Shown here: positions 15,366 to 25,000 of the stretch, in pieces
Position numbering within the stretch: the first letter of the stretch is position 1
Layout of the letters: each line of letters opens with the position of its first letter
The notes under the pieces: model-generated
Seen by the model: only the letters and a program-made list of their open reading frames with translations
Told to the model about the DNA's origin: nothing
Databases searched by the model: none
NCBI GenBank assembly: GCA_947383875.1
Contig: CANDEX010000014.1
Coordinates: 1-27,833 of the forward strand
Direction of reading: 5' to 3'
DNA from: an uncultured Azospirillum sp.
Lineage (GTDB): Bacteria > Pseudomonadota > Alphaproteobacteria > RF32 > CAG-239
DNA: 27,833 nt
Translations under genes and position numbers: made by a program

Positions 15366-15437
15366 ACCACACTCCGTTTTCTTTCATAAACGGATGTGTT
15401 GGAAGGAATTTTAATTTCGACGTGTACAAATGGGTAC

Positions 15438-15471
15438 ACGAGATAATTAAAATTGCGACATGACAACCGTT
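15438..15471 (+). repeat. 34-bp direct repeat, copy 2
   Basis: Second exact copy of the leader repeat. It ends two bases before the AGGAAAG ribosome site of typA and forms the 3' arm of the second hairpin, so its folding could affect access of ribosomes to typA. Confidence 0.95.
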
Positions 15472-15488
15472 TAGGAAAGAAAAAAAGA

Positions 15489-17309
15489 ATGAGTATGAGA
15501 AATATCGCCATCATCGCCCACGTTGACCACGGCAAAACCACTCTGGTAGATGGCTTGTTAAGACAAAGCGGAACTTTCCGTGACAATCAAAAAGTAGCTG
15601 AATGCGTGATGGACAGCAATGACTTGGAACGTGAACGCGGCATTACGATTCTGTCAAAGTGCACATCAGTCAATTGGAACGGAACCCATATTAATATCGT
15701 TGACACCCCGGGCCACGCTGACTTTGGCGGCGAAGTTGAACGCATCTTGTCTATGGTAGACGGTGTTGTCTTGTTAGTTGATTCTTCCGAAGGCCCTATG
15801 CCTCAAACAAAATTCGTACTAGGAAAAGCATTAAAACTCGGCTTAAAACCGATTGTCGTCATTAATAAAGCGGATAAAGCTGATGCTCGCGTTGATGAAG
15901 TCTTGGATGAAATTTTTGACTTGTTTGTCAGCCTGAATGCCAATGATGAACAATTAGACTTTCCGGTACTTTATGCTTCCGGCAGAAACGGCTGGGCCGT
16001 TAAGGAAATGACAGATGAAAAGAAAGATTTAAGCGCACTGTTTGAATTAATTCTGGATTATGTCCCCGAACCGGCTTGCGATATTAACGCACCTTTCTCC
16101 ATGTTAGCGACCACTTTGGAAGCAAACAAATTCATCGGTCGTCTGCTAACCGGAAAAATCCAAACAGGAACGCTGCACGTTAATGACACGGTTAAAATTC
16201 TTAACGGTGAAAATCAAGAACTGGAACGTGTCCGCATCAGTAAAATCTTAGCTTACCGCGGCTTAGAACGTGTCGCCTTGGAAGAAGCCCAAGCCGGAGA
16301 TATCGTTGCTGTCGCAGGTGTTGTTAAAGGCACTGTTGCCGATACTATTTGTGCATTAGATGTCAACCAGTCAATTAAGGCTCAACCGATTGATCCGCCG
16401 ACATTGGCAATGACATTCTCCATCAACGATTCCCCCATAGCCGGACGCGAAGGCGATAAGGTTACATCTCGGATGATTTGGGACAGATTATGTAAAGAGG
16501 CGGAGGGTAATATTGCCCTGAAAATTTCACGCACGGATTCTTCTGATGCCTTTGAAGTTGCCGGACGAGGTGAACTTCAGCTGGGTGTTTTGATTGAAAC
16601 TATGCGGCGTGAAGGATTTGAATTATCCATCTCCCGCCCCCGTGTTTTAATGAAGCGCGGTGAAGACGGACAGCTGCTGGAACCTTTTGAAGAAGTCGTC
16701 GTTGACGTTGATGAAGAATTTTCCGGCAGTGTCGTTGAGAAACTCGGTCAACGCAAAGCAGAACTGACAGAAATGATTCCGTCTCAGATTGGCAACAAAG
16801 TCCGCTTAATTTTTAATGCGCCATCCCGCGGCCTTATCGGTTATCACTCTGAATTTTTAACCGACACACGCGGCACCGGTATCATGAACCGCATTTTCAA
16901 AGACTATGAACCTTATAAAGGCGAAATTGACAGCCGCCGCAACGGTGTTCTGATTTCATCAGAAAACGGCACGGCAATCGCTTACTCCCTGTGGAAGCTG
17001 CAAGACCGCGGCCCAATGTTCATTGACGCGAACGTTCCGGTATATATTGGTATGATTATCGGCGAACACACCAAATCTAACGATTTGGAAGTTAATCCGA
17101 CAAAATCTAAACAATTAACCAATATTCGTGCCGCCGGAAAAGATGAAGCCATCGACCTGATTCCGCCGCGGAAATTATCATTGGAACAAGCTTTGTCTTA
17201 CATCCAAGAAGATGAACTTTTGGAAGTAACGCCTAAAACCCTGCGCTTACGCAAACGAATTCTTGATCCGATTGCCCGTAAACGCGCTAAACCCGAAATT
17301 ATGGCTTAA
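15489..17309 (+). CDS. typA: TypA/BipA ribosome-associated GTPase
   Basis: A translational GTPase of 606 residues, the normal family length. It binds 70S ribosomes and helps large-subunit assembly and stress or cold adaptation in species studied. G-domain motifs are clear: HVDHGKTT (11-18), ERGITI (49-54), DTPGH (72-76) and NKAD (126-129). They are followed by the EF-G-like beta-barrel and domains III and V ([20 protein letters not shown] begins the domain III signature), then the TypA-specific C-terminal domain ([20 protein letters not shown]). The frame extends upstream to a TTG at 15453, inside the direct repeat. The ATG at 15489-15491 is preferred because it follows AGGAAAG (15473-15479) by 9 bases and gives the standard start. 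A strong terminator follows the stop. Confidence 0.97.
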   Translation: MSMRNIAIIAHVDHGKTTLVDGLLRQSGTFRDNQKVAECVMDSNDLERERGITILSKCTSVNWNGTHINIVDTPGHADFGGEVERILSMVDGVVLLVDSSEGPMPQTKFVLGKALKLGLKPIVVINKADKADARVDEVLDEIFDLFVSLNANDEQLDFPVLYASGRNGWAVKEMTDEKKDLSALFELILDYVPEPACDINAPFSMLATTLEANKFIGRLLTGKIQTGTLHVNDTVKILNGENQELERVRISKILAYRGLERVALEEAQAGDIVAVAGVVKGTVADTICALDVNQSIKAQPIDPPTLAMTFSINDSPIAGREGDKVTSRMIWDRLCKEAEGNIALKISRTDSSDAFEVAGRGELQLGVLIETMRREGFELSISRPRVLMKRGEDGQLLEPFEEVVVDVDEEFSGSVVEKLGQRKAELTEMIPSQIGNKVRLIFNAPSRGLIGYHSEFLTDTRGTGIMNRIFKDYEPYKGEIDSRRNGVLISSENGTAIAYSLWKLQDRGPMFIDANVPVYIGMIIGEHTKSNDLEVNPTKSKQLTNIRAAGKDEAIDLIPPRKLSLEQALSYIQEDELLEVTPKTLRLRKRILDPIARKRAKPEIMA

Positions 17310-17310
17310 T

Positions 17311-17340
17311 AAAAAAAGCACCGCAAGGTGCTTTTTTTTT
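17311..17340 (+). terminator. terminator of typA
   Basis: The stem GCACC (17318-17322) / GGTGC (17327-17331) with a stable GCAA tetraloop is flanked by seven A residues on one side and nine T residues on the other. The A/T flanks extend the stem. It begins just after the typA stop. Confidence 0.95.
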
Positions 17341-17355
17341 ACAGATAGAATCAAA

Positions 17356-17383
17356 TTTAATCCCTGATAGCAGAGGGATTAAA
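17356..17383 (-). terminator. perfect inverted repeat, possible terminator for the rodA transcript
   Basis: TTTAATCCCT (17356-17365) and AGGGATTAAA (17374-17383) form a perfect 10-bp stem with an 8-base loop. On the minus strand it is followed by TTTGATTC, only modestly T-rich, so it is a weak candidate for ending the mre-rodA transcript that converges on typA. Confidence 0.45.
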
Positions 17384-17439
17384 AAACTTGGATAATAAGC
17401 ATAATACGATGTTAATTTTTTCCAACACATAAAGACAAA

Positions 17440-17563
17440 TTAAAACTGTTATATGAGTCAAATAGTAAGAATTAAGAGAGAAAAAAGCGCAGCGTACATA
17501 GAAGTACGTGAGCATTTTTTCTACTTGCCAATTATGTACTAGTTGACCATAGAACAGTTTTAA
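17440..17563. repeat. 124-bp imperfect palindrome (MITE-like) at the rodA stop
   Basis: Ends are perfect 11-bp inverted repeats, TTAAAACTGTT (17440-17450) and AACAGTTTTAA (17553-17563). The complementarity continues inward with a few mismatches and 1-2-base gaps through TATG-GTCAA-TAGTA, AATT and the A-run followed by GC. It ends at a central CGTAC (17493-17497) / GTACG (17504-17508) hairpin. The whole can fold into one long stem. The outermost TA on each side could be a TA target duplication, as made by IS630/Tc1-type elements, but this is inference. The right end supplies the TAA stop of rodA. No open frame lies inside. Only one copy exists in this window. Confidence 0.7.
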
Positions 17564-18702
17564 TCTTTGCCGATTTGAATGTTTCTATTTATATGTACCG
17601 ACAAGATAATACCAAAAGAAGCCATGATGGACAACATAACAGTACCGCCGTAAGAAATCAAAGGCAGAGGAATACCGACAACAGGAATTAGTCCCAAAAC
17701 CATTGAAATATTAATGAAAACATACATAAAATAGTTTGTGGCTAAGCCGATGGCAACCAACTTACCAAAGTAACTGGTGCTTTTAAGAGCAAAAGAATAA
17801 CTATATGCCAAAATAAGAAAGTTCAAAACAACAATCAAAACGGCTCCCATCATTCCAAACTCTTCGGAAAGCATCGTAAAAATAAAATCCGTATGTTTTT
17901 CAGGCAAAAAATTAAGATGACTTTGTGTCCCTTTGAGAAAACCTTTACCGAAAACACCGCCGGACCCTAAGGCAATTTTTGACTGAATAATATGATAACC
18001 GGACCCTAAGGGATCTCGCTCGGGATCAAGAAATGTCAGCACACGATTCCGTTGATAATCATGCAGAAAATGCCAAGCAACAGGCATAGAAACTAAACCA
18101 CCGGCAATAACAATACCGAATTTCCATAACTGCACACCAACGGCGAAAAAGATGGCTCCGGTTGTAAATAACAACATCAAAGCCGTACCCAAATCCGGCT
18201 GCAAAATAATCAATGCCGCAGGGAAAAGTGCCATCAACAGCGGCGGAATAATTCCTTTATTACTTTCAATCGTTTGCAAAGACGATGTATGAAAATAACG
18301 CGCCAAAACCAAAACCATAGCGATTTTCATTAATTCAGAAGGCTGAAGTTTAAAAAAACCCAAATTAATCCAACGCTGAGCTCCCATACCGATATGCCCT
18401 GTAATTTCCACCACAATCAGCAGCAAAAGCGTTCCGAAATAAAAGACATAAGCAAAACGCATCAACAGCCTAATATCAGTTAGAGCCAATAAAATCATCA
18501 GTACAAAACCAACGGCAAAACGGGCTAATTGGTTCAACGCCCAAGGCGACCAATTTCCGTTGGCTGCCGAATAAAGCATAATAATGCCGATAGAAGCCAG
18601 CATAATAATCAGCATTAAATACGAAAAACTCAGATTCGCCAACTTTTCGCGTATTGTCAGGGTCTGATTCCGAAATGTCGTTTCATAAGGTTTATACATC
18701 AT
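17560..18702 (-). CDS. rodA: RodA (MrdB), SEDS peptidoglycan polymerase
   Basis: A SEDS-family glycosyltransferase of 380 residues with about ten membrane segments. It polymerises lipid II into glycan strands for side-wall growth together with PBP2. Family motifs are visible: QPSELMKIAMV (120-130), LQPDLGTA (168-174), DPERDPLGSGYHIIQSKIA (226-244), the LPEKHTDFIF loop with the essential acidic residue D272, and the C-terminal LPLISYGGT. The ATG overlaps the mrdA stop (ATGA) and has GAGG 8 bases upstream, so it is translationally coupled. The coding sequence ends with GKD and a TAA that lies inside a terminal repeat of the 17440-17563 palindrome; the length is normal, so little or nothing has been lost. 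Confidence 0.97.
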   Translation of the reverse strand: MMYKPYETTFRNQTLTIREKLANLSFSYLMLIIMLASIGIIMLYSAANGNWSPWALNQLARFAVGFVLMILLALTDIRLLMRFAYVFYFGTLLLLIVVEITGHIGMGAQRWINLGFFKLQPSELMKIAMVLVLARYFHTSSLQTIESNKGIIPPLLMALFPAALIILQPDLGTALMLLFTTGAIFFAVGVQLWKFGIVIAGGLVSMPVAWHFLHDYQRNRVLTFLDPERDPLGSGYHIIQSKIALGSGGVFGKGFLKGTQSHLNFLPEKHTDFIFTMLSEEFGMMGAVLIVVLNFLILAYSYSFALKSTSYFGKLVAIGLATNYFMYVFINISMVLGLIPVVGIPLPLISYGGTVMLSIMASFGIILSVHINRNIQIGKD

Positions 18703-20531
18703 TCGACAGTCCTCACTTTTTCATTAACAGGATCAAGCCTCAAAGTCTCCTGTAGAAGCTTGCTGGCAATCGGTGCCGCTGCCGATGAACCGCCGCCGCC
18801 GTGTTCCACCAAAATTGCAACGGCATAACGCGGATTATCATGCGGAGCAAAAGCGATAAATAAAGCATGATCGCGATATTTCCAGGGCAATTCATCCTGT
18901 TTCAAAACACCTGTTTGACGTTCCTTCATCGAAATACGACGAACTTGAGTCGACCCTGTTTTACCGCTCATCATCTGTCCGTTAAGATTAAAATGCGACC
19001 GATAAGCCGTACTGCCGGGCACATTAACCACAGCAAACATTCCGTCTTTAACCAATTTTAAATTCTCATCAGAAACATTAATCTTTTTGATGGAAGATTT
19101 ATCAGTCACTTTAGTAAATGTGGGTTTAATTTCATAACCGCCATTAGCTATTCGCGCCACCATTGTCGCCAACTGCAGCGGGGTCGTTAAAATATACCCC
19201 TGTCCGATGCCGGAAATAACGCTTTCTCCTTGCTGCCAAGGCTCTTTAAATCGCCGCAACTTCCATTCCTTATCCGGAATCAAACCGGCTTTTTCATTCT
19301 CCAGACCGACATCAATCTTGCTGCCCAAACCAAACCGACGCGCCATATCGGCAATTTTTTCAATCCCCAGCCGCATAGCAACTTCATAAAAGAAAATATC
19401 ACAAGAATGAGCCAATGCTTCCACCACATTTAAATTGCCGTGCCCGCCTCTTTTCCAGTCATGGAAAATATGATTACCTAACGTCATCTGCCCCGTACAG
19501 TAAATATGCGTATCAGGCTTAATGACACCAGCTTCCAAAGCGGCCAAAACCACAAGCACTTTAAACGTTGAACCGGGAGAATACTGTCCAGAAATAGCCT
19601 TATCGGTTAATGGATGCTTTTCATTATTCAACCAAGATTTCCAATCCGTACTACTGACACCTTTAGTCATCAAATTAGGATCAAAAGACGGAGCCGAAAC
19701 AAAAGCCAAAATTTCACCGGTATTAACATCCAGCAAAATGGCCGCACCGCTCTCTTCACCAAACAACTCAAACGCTTTCTGCTGCAGTCTGGAATCTATG
19801 GTCAAAGTCAGCGGCTGACCAGGAACCCCGTCATTTTTTTCAATCTCTTTCATAATCCGGCCATAAGCATTGACTTCCAGCTTAAGACTACCGCCTTTCC
19901 CGCGCAAATCTTTTTCATAGAGCTTTTCTATTCCTGATTTCCCGATTTTAAATCCCGGAACCTGCAACAGCGGATCATCATCTTTTTTGGCTTCTTTATC
20001 ATTAACCGCAGCCACATATCCCAATATATGAGTCATGCTTTCGCCAAAAGGATAATCACGACTCAAGCCTTCATCAATATAAATTCCCGGCAAATCAGCT
20101 GCATTAAGCTGAATACGAGAGACTTCCTCCCATGACAAATTATCTTTTATTTTAATCGGCACAAAACTGCGATTGCGCTTCATTTCTTTTTTTATTTTTT
20201 CCTCTTCATCGTCAGACAAAGGCATAATTTTCTTAAAAGCATCCAATGTTTCTTGAACATTCGGTGTTTGTTCAGCCACAATCAGAGCCTGAAAATTCTG
20301 ACGATTCGTCGCAATCATCACGCCGTTACGGTCATAAATAACACCCCGCGGCGGAATAAGCAAACGCGTTGAAATTCGGTTTTCATCAGCCAATGTTTTA
20401 TAGCGATCGGCTTGATAAACCTGCAAATAATATAACCGTCCGACAATCACCAATAACAGCAAAAACTTACCCAGTGCCATGATGAGGGAGCGACGGATTA
20501 AAACTTTACCTTTATCGTTATCGCGATTCAC
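18699..20531 (-). CDS. mrdA: penicillin-binding protein 2, D,D-transpeptidase
   Basis: A class B PBP of 610 residues that cross-links glycan made by RodA during elongation. It has a short cytoplasmic tail, one membrane anchor (about 15-37), and the pedestal with RGVIYDRNG (62-70). The transpeptidase follows. Active-site motifs are S321-T-F-K324 (in SPGSTFK), S376-C-D378 (the SCD form usual for PBP2) and K524-T-G526 (SGKTGST). The ending HALFIAFAPHDNPRYAVAIL and HGGGGSSAAAPI is typical. It begins one base after the mreD stop and overlaps rodA by 4 bases, so it is part of one operon. It is the target of mecillinam-type beta-lactams in other bacteria. Confidence 0.97.
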   Translation of the reverse strand: MNRDNDKGKVLIRRSLIMALGKFLLLLVIVGRLYYLQVYQADRYKTLADENRISTRLLIPPRGVIYDRNGVMIATNRQNFQALIVAEQTPNVQETLDAFKKIMPLSDDEEEKIKKEMKRNRSFVPIKIKDNLSWEEVSRIQLNAADLPGIYIDEGLSRDYPFGESMTHILGYVAAVNDKEAKKDDDPLLQVPGFKIGKSGIEKLYEKDLRGKGGSLKLEVNAYGRIMKEIEKNDGVPGQPLTLTIDSRLQQKAFELFGEESGAAILLDVNTGEILAFVSAPSFDPNLMTKGVSSTDWKSWLNNEKHPLTDKAISGQYSPGSTFKVLVVLAALEAGVIKPDTHIYCTGQMTLGNHIFHDWKRGGHGNLNVVEALAHSCDIFFYEVAMRLGIEKIADMARRFGLGSKIDVGLENEKAGLIPDKEWKLRRFKEPWQQGESVISGIGQGYILTTPLQLATMVARIANGGYEIKPTFTKVTDKSSIKKINVSDENLKLVKDGMFAVVNVPGSTAYRSHFNLNGQMMSGKTGSTQVRRISMKERQTGVLKQDELPWKYRDHALFIAFAPHDNPRYAVAILVEHGGGGSSAAAPIASKLLQETLRLDPVNEKVRTVE

Positions 20532-20532
20532 C

Positions 20533-21051
20533 TCAAACCTCGTCTTTCATCAAAGCATTTTGCACAAAAGCATTGACCAAACTGACAACCGGATACAAAG
20601 CAATTGTAAACAACAGGCTGAACATCGCCAAAGATAAAGGCAAAAACTGGCTGTAATAAACCGAAACCAACAACCAGCGACTAAACATCGTCACCAATGC
20701 CATCAACGCAAACCCATACCATGTAACCACAAAGGGTTTCGCATTCAAATACACCGCCAAATTACTAACCAGCAAATACATCACAAGACAAGCAAAAACA
20801 TTTGACCCGAACGGTGCTGACGTAACAATATCTTCAACCAACCCCAAAAAATAAACAGAAAACAAATTAAAAACATCCGGCCGGTGTATCATCCAGAAAA
20901 AAACACATATCAAACCAACATCCGGTCGTAAAACATTTGCGGCGGCAAAATTAAGCGGCACAAACGACATCAATACCAAAACAATGGACACCAGCAACGG
21001 CAGCAAACGCTGAAAATAAACGGCGAGACTTTCGCGTAATTCTTCACTCAT
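20533..21051 (-). CDS. mreD: MreD, rod-shape membrane protein
   Basis: A 172-residue inner-membrane protein with about five hydrophobic segments. Sequence conservation is low, as is usual for MreD, and the call rests on size, topology and its place between mreC and mrdA. RPDVGLICVFFWMIHRPDVF and the LGLVEDIVTSAPFGSNVF stretch fit the family (GL-x-x-D-x-x-x-x-x-PFG). It links MreC to the elongation complex. The ATG has GGAGG 10 bases upstream, and the gene starts 5 bases after mreC. Confidence 0.9.
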   Translation of the reverse strand: MSEELRESLAVYFQRLLPLLVSIVLVLMSFVPLNFAAANVLRPDVGLICVFFWMIHRPDVFNLFSVYFLGLVEDIVTSAPFGSNVFACLVMYLLVSNLAVYLNAKPFVVTWYGFALMALVTMFSRWLLVSVYYSQFLPLSLAMFSLLFTIALYPVVSLVNAFVQNALMKDEV

Positions 21052-21056
21052 CTCCG

Positions 21057-21935
21057 CTATTCCTCCGCAGAATTGTCAGGAATAATTTCTTCTTGCTCCA
21101 GCATATCGGCTAAACCGTAGTCAACAATCTTAACATATTCCACGCGATCCAAATTACTTGAAGTCTTCACCTTAATATTATTCTTCTCAACGGAGCTGAT
21201 TCGCCCGACCGGCAATCCCGGAGGAAAGACACCGGCCACACCGGAAGTAACAACCCTGTCACCGATAGCAAGCTCGGCATCTAAGGGAACAAAAACCAAT
21301 TTGGGAATAGAAGTGTTATCTCCGGAAAGAATACCTCGGACACGTGTACGCTCCACCACGACTGGAATTTTGGAGTTAATATCCGTAATCAAAATGATTT
21401 TGGAATACATCTTTCCGACTTGTTCAATCCGTCCGATAACACCATTATCACTTAATACAACCTGCCCTTTTTTCACCCGACCGCTGTTTCCGGTATAAGC
21501 AATCAAAGAATGAGAGAACGCATTGCCCTCTTCGGCAATCACTCGGGCTGTAATATAGGTTGCTTCCGGCGGCGGCGTATAATTCAGCAAATTGGACAAC
21601 AGTTTATTTTCAATTTCTAACGCCCGCGCATGACTGTTCATCATAACCAACCGACGATTCTCTTCGCGCAACCGACTGTTATCTTCATGAATTTTTTTGA
21701 GTTCTCGGAAATAATCATACACGCCGGCCAAAACGCGTGCCGGAATAACTAAAACATCAATCAACGGACTGACAACATCCGTTGCAACAGATGACGTTTT
21801 TTCAATAATAACCGTATCTGTTTTATTAACTAACATCATAATGAAAGCGGATAAAAAGAGTATAACTATTGCAAACTTCTTCACCAGAAGCCGGATATTA
21901 CTCAAATGTATAAATAAAACTTTCCGCCGTTTCAT
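21057..21935 (-). CDS. mreC: MreC, rod-shape-determining periplasmic protein
   Basis: A 292-residue bitopic protein with a basic cytoplasmic start, a membrane segment (about 18-40) and a coiled coil (about 72-112) rich in Leu, Arg and Glu. The periplasmic beta-barrel domains follow (residues 120-275; GNSGRVKKGQVVLSDNGVIG and GDRVVTSGVAGVFPPGLPVG are family-typical). It scaffolds PBP2 activation in the elongasome. The tail after 275 is acidic. It is separated from mreB by about 140 bases, the only large gap inside the cluster, and is followed closely by mreD. Confidence 0.95.
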   Translation of the reverse strand: MKRRKVLFIHLSNIRLLVKKFAIVILFLSAFIMMLVNKTDTVIIEKTSSVATDVVSPLIDVLVIPARVLAGVYDYFRELKKIHEDNSRLREENRRLVMMNSHARALEIENKLLSNLLNYTPPPEATYITARVIAEEGNAFSHSLIAYTGNSGRVKKGQVVLSDNGVIGRIEQVGKMYSKIILITDINSKIPVVVERTRVRGILSGDNTSIPKLVFVPLDAELAIGDRVVTSGVAGVFPPGLPVGRISSVEKNNIKVKTSSNLDRVEYVKIVDYGLADMLEQEEIIPDNSAEE

Positions 21936-22024
21936 TAAATAATCCGCAATAAAAGCCTATAATTTTCTGCGAAGCCATGCGCCAAACAAAAACCGGACAC
22001 AAGCCTCTCGGAAACAAGGGCAGA

Positions 22025-22050
22025 GAGTGACCCCAAAAGACAGATCACTC
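22025..22050 (-). other. inverted repeat in the mreB-mreC gap
   Basis: GAGTGA (22025-22030) and TCACTC (22045-22050) form a 6-bp stem with a 14-base loop. GAGAG (22023-22027) can alternatively pair with CTCTC (22005-22009). No T-run follows, so it is not a standard terminator; it could influence expression ratio or RNA stability between mreB and mreC. Weak evidence. Confidence 0.3.
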
Positions 22051-22075
22051 ACCACCCGCAAAGCAGCTCCCACCA

Positions 22076-23116
<1,041 letters not shown>

Positions 23117-23187
23117 TTATATTTCTCCGGATATTATAAATTTGTTATTATTTGAGTTTTATAACCCTTTGCGCTATTGTGCAACCC

Positions 23188-24132
23188 TTATAATCGTTTT
23201 TTAACACCCAAAATAATATTTTCCTTTTCGTTTTTTTCGCCATGATAGCACGTATCAAGTACAATATCGGCAACAAGTTTGTTTTTAAACCACGTCATCT
23301 GGCGTTTAGCATATTGACGTGTGTGCAGTTTGGCCAAAGCAGAAGCCTCTTCTAAAGAACAATTTCCGGCAGCAAATTCCAACAGCTCCGGAACCCCGAG
23401 AGCTTTCATCGCCGGCAGATTTTTATCCAGCCTGCGCTCTCCCAGTCGAACCGCTTCTTTTAGGGCACCCGCTGCCAACATCTGCTCCCAGCGGCGATAA
23501 CAACGCTCATCCAGCTCCCGCTTAGCGGGAATAATTTTAATAACAATAAAATGCGCCTCCGGTAATTTTTTGAGCATAGGCTTCTGATGCCAAACACTCA
23601 AAGGCACACCCGTTTCCATAAAAACCTCATAAGCCCTGCGCACACGGGTTGTGTCATTCGGGCTTAGTTTCTCGGCAGTTGCGGCATCATGTTCTGCCAG
23701 CAGCGCATGCAGTTTCTGAACACCGCATTCCTCAAGCAAACTCATAACTTTGTGTCGAACTTCAGCAGACGTTTCGGGAATAGGTGTCGTCCCGTTAATC
23801 AAATTATCCAAATACAGCCCCGTTCCACCGACAACAATAGGCAATTTATCATCTTGCCAAGCCTGATGAATTTCACCAACAGCTCGCTCCAACCAATCAA
23901 CGACCGAACCATTAACTTCTGCCGGATAAATTTCATACAGTTTATGAGGAACTCTCTCTTTATCTGCCACTGAGGGCACGGCCGAAATGACCGGTGTATC
24001 CTGATACACTTGCATGGAATCTGCATTAATGACAACCCCGTTTAATTCCTCCGCCAAATCTAATGCCAAACCGGACTTTCCCGAGGCTGTCGGACCGGCA
24101 ATAACCACCACCGGAAACTTCTGTTCACCCAT
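23188..24132 (-). CDS. miaA: MiaA, tRNA dimethylallyltransferase
   Basis: A 314-residue cytosolic enzyme that adds a dimethylallyl group from DMAPP to A37 of tRNAs reading codons that begin with U. The P-loop GPTASGKS (13-20), INADSMQVY (35-43, with D38 in the tRNA/substrate site), and VVGGTGLYLDNLI are diagnostic, and YAKRQMTWFKNK near the C-terminus is the usual end. The ribosome site AGGA lies a little far (12 bases) from ATG 24130-24132. The gene sits upstream of mreB on the same strand and is divergent from the DUF3108 gene. Confidence 0.96.
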   Translation of the reverse strand: MGEQKFPVVVIAGPTASGKSGLALDLAEELNGVVINADSMQVYQDTPVISAVPSVADKERVPHKLYEIYPAEVNGSVVDWLERAVGEIHQAWQDDKLPIVVGGTGLYLDNLINGTTPIPETSAEVRHKVMSLLEECGVQKLHALLAEHDAATAEKLSPNDTTRVRRAYEVFMETGVPLSVWHQKPMLKKLPEAHFIVIKIIPAKRELDERCYRRWEQMLAAGALKEAVRLGERRLDKNLPAMKALGVPELLEFAAGNCSLEEASALAKLHTRQYAKRQMTWFKNKLVADIVLDTCYHGEKNEKENIILGVKKRL

Positions 24133-24219
24133 TTTATAATAAAATCCTTTATTTATACCGATTTTATGCTATTGTAACTGTCAAATTTTGATATTTTCTT
24201 AAGAAAGCCCATTCAACCG

Positions 24220-24999
24220 ATGAAAAAACTACTGCTGATATTGACGTTTATTTTCAGCCTGCCGAATATGGCGCAAGCTTTTAAAGTTGCCCATAACTTC
24301 ACCGTCTTTGTGGGGCCGTTCAATGCTAGTCAAACATCATTCACTTATGCCTTAACCCCCAATAGCTACGCAGTGTCATCCAAAATTAAAACCTTTGGAT
24401 TGTTTGATACGTTATATCCGTTTGAAGCGGCATACGCCACTACCGGACACATCAAAAACGGCAAATTAGAAACCTCCACCTACAAATATCAATCTCAATC
24501 CCGTTTCAGCAAACGCAAAAAGGAATTAATTTATAACGATGAAGGAATTCCTGTTTATCGTATTAGTGCCAAAAACAACAAAGAGAAAAAAGTAGAAATT
24601 GCACCCGATCCGCAAAACAACGAAACCACCGATCTGCAAACCGTTTTTGCAGAATTGGCATATCAATATAATCAACTGAAATTTTGCGATTCCCGCATGG
24701 AAGTTTTTGATGGCAAACGCCGCTTTGACATTATTTTTAAAGATGAAGGCCGAGAAGAATTGCAGCCCAATCAATATTCTCCATATAGCGGAACCGCTGG
24801 AAAATGCTCAATGTATATTGACAAACTTGGATCAGAAGGTGATGACCTGCTTTGGCAATTCACATCTGACCGCCCGATTTATTTTTGGATACTTGCTGAT
24901 GAAAAAAGCGGTATCCCTTTTATTGCCCGAGTTGAAGTTGAAGAAACGCCCCTCGGCAAAATGAACATCTACACTCATAAAGTTACCATCGAGGAATAA
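24220..24999 (+). CDS. DUF3108 family exported protein
   Basis: A 259-residue periplasmic protein with a clear signal peptide (MKKLLLILTFIFSLPNMAQA, cleavage after residue 20). The mature part is rich in beta-strand patterns and matches the DUF3108 layout: an opening F-x-V-x-VGPF strand, SSKIKTFGLFDTLYPFEAAY, YKYQSQSRFSKRKK, and late DDLLWQFTSDRPIYFWILAD followed by PFIARVEVE. The activity of the family is unknown to me; an outer-envelope lipid- or polymer-binding beta-structure is plausible but unproven. One disulfide is possible between two Cys residues in the second half. It is divergent from miaA and its end carries the ribosome site (GAGGA) of trhP, one base downstream, so the two are a coupled unit. 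Confidence 0.75.
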   Translation: MKKLLLILTFIFSLPNMAQAFKVAHNFTVFVGPFNASQTSFTYALTPNSYAVSSKIKTFGLFDTLYPFEAAYATTGHIKNGKLETSTYKYQSQSRFSKRKKELIYNDEGIPVYRISAKNNKEKKVEIAPDPQNNETTDLQTVFAELAYQYNQLKFCDSRMEVFDGKRRFDIIFKDEGREELQPNQYSPYSGTAGKCSMYIDKLGSEGDDLLWQFTSDRPIYFWILADEKSGIPFIARVEVEETPLGKMNIYTHKVTIEE

Positions 25000-25000
25000 T

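Larger units (their letters stand above)
15269..15488 (+). promoter_or_regulatory. structured leader of typA with repeated hairpin modules
   Basis: This 220-base stretch between the kinase and typA contains no gene but is full of secondary structure. Module 1 pairs TTTTAATTAT (15294-15303) with ATAATTAAAA (15337-15346), enclosing TGCTT/AAGCA (15308-15312, 15326-15330). A separate hairpin pairs 15368-15379 with 15388-15398, an 11-bp stem with one bulged C. Module 2 pairs AATTTTAATT (15407-15416) with AATTAAAATT (15445-15454), enclosing the perfect CGTGTAC/GTACACG stem (15421-15427, 15434-15440). TGTCATG (15303-15309) could instead pair with CATGACA (15353-15359), an arrangement that crosses module 1. 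The right arms of modules 1 and 2 are the exact 34-bp direct repeat. A cis-acting RNA control element is inferred; no known riboswitch class was recognised. Confidence 0.5.

Noticed and set aside
15332..15471. CRISPR-like repeat
   Set aside because: Only two copies with one 72-base interval that itself folds into hairpins; no array and no cas genes.
15453..15488. Upstream extension of typA to a TTG
   Set aside because: It would add 12 residues absent from the family and start inside the direct repeat; the ATG at 15489 has the ribosome site.
15341..15586. 81-residue minus-strand frame across the typA leader and start
   Set aside because: Overlaps the certain typA coding region and the hairpin repeats; no ribosome site supports it.
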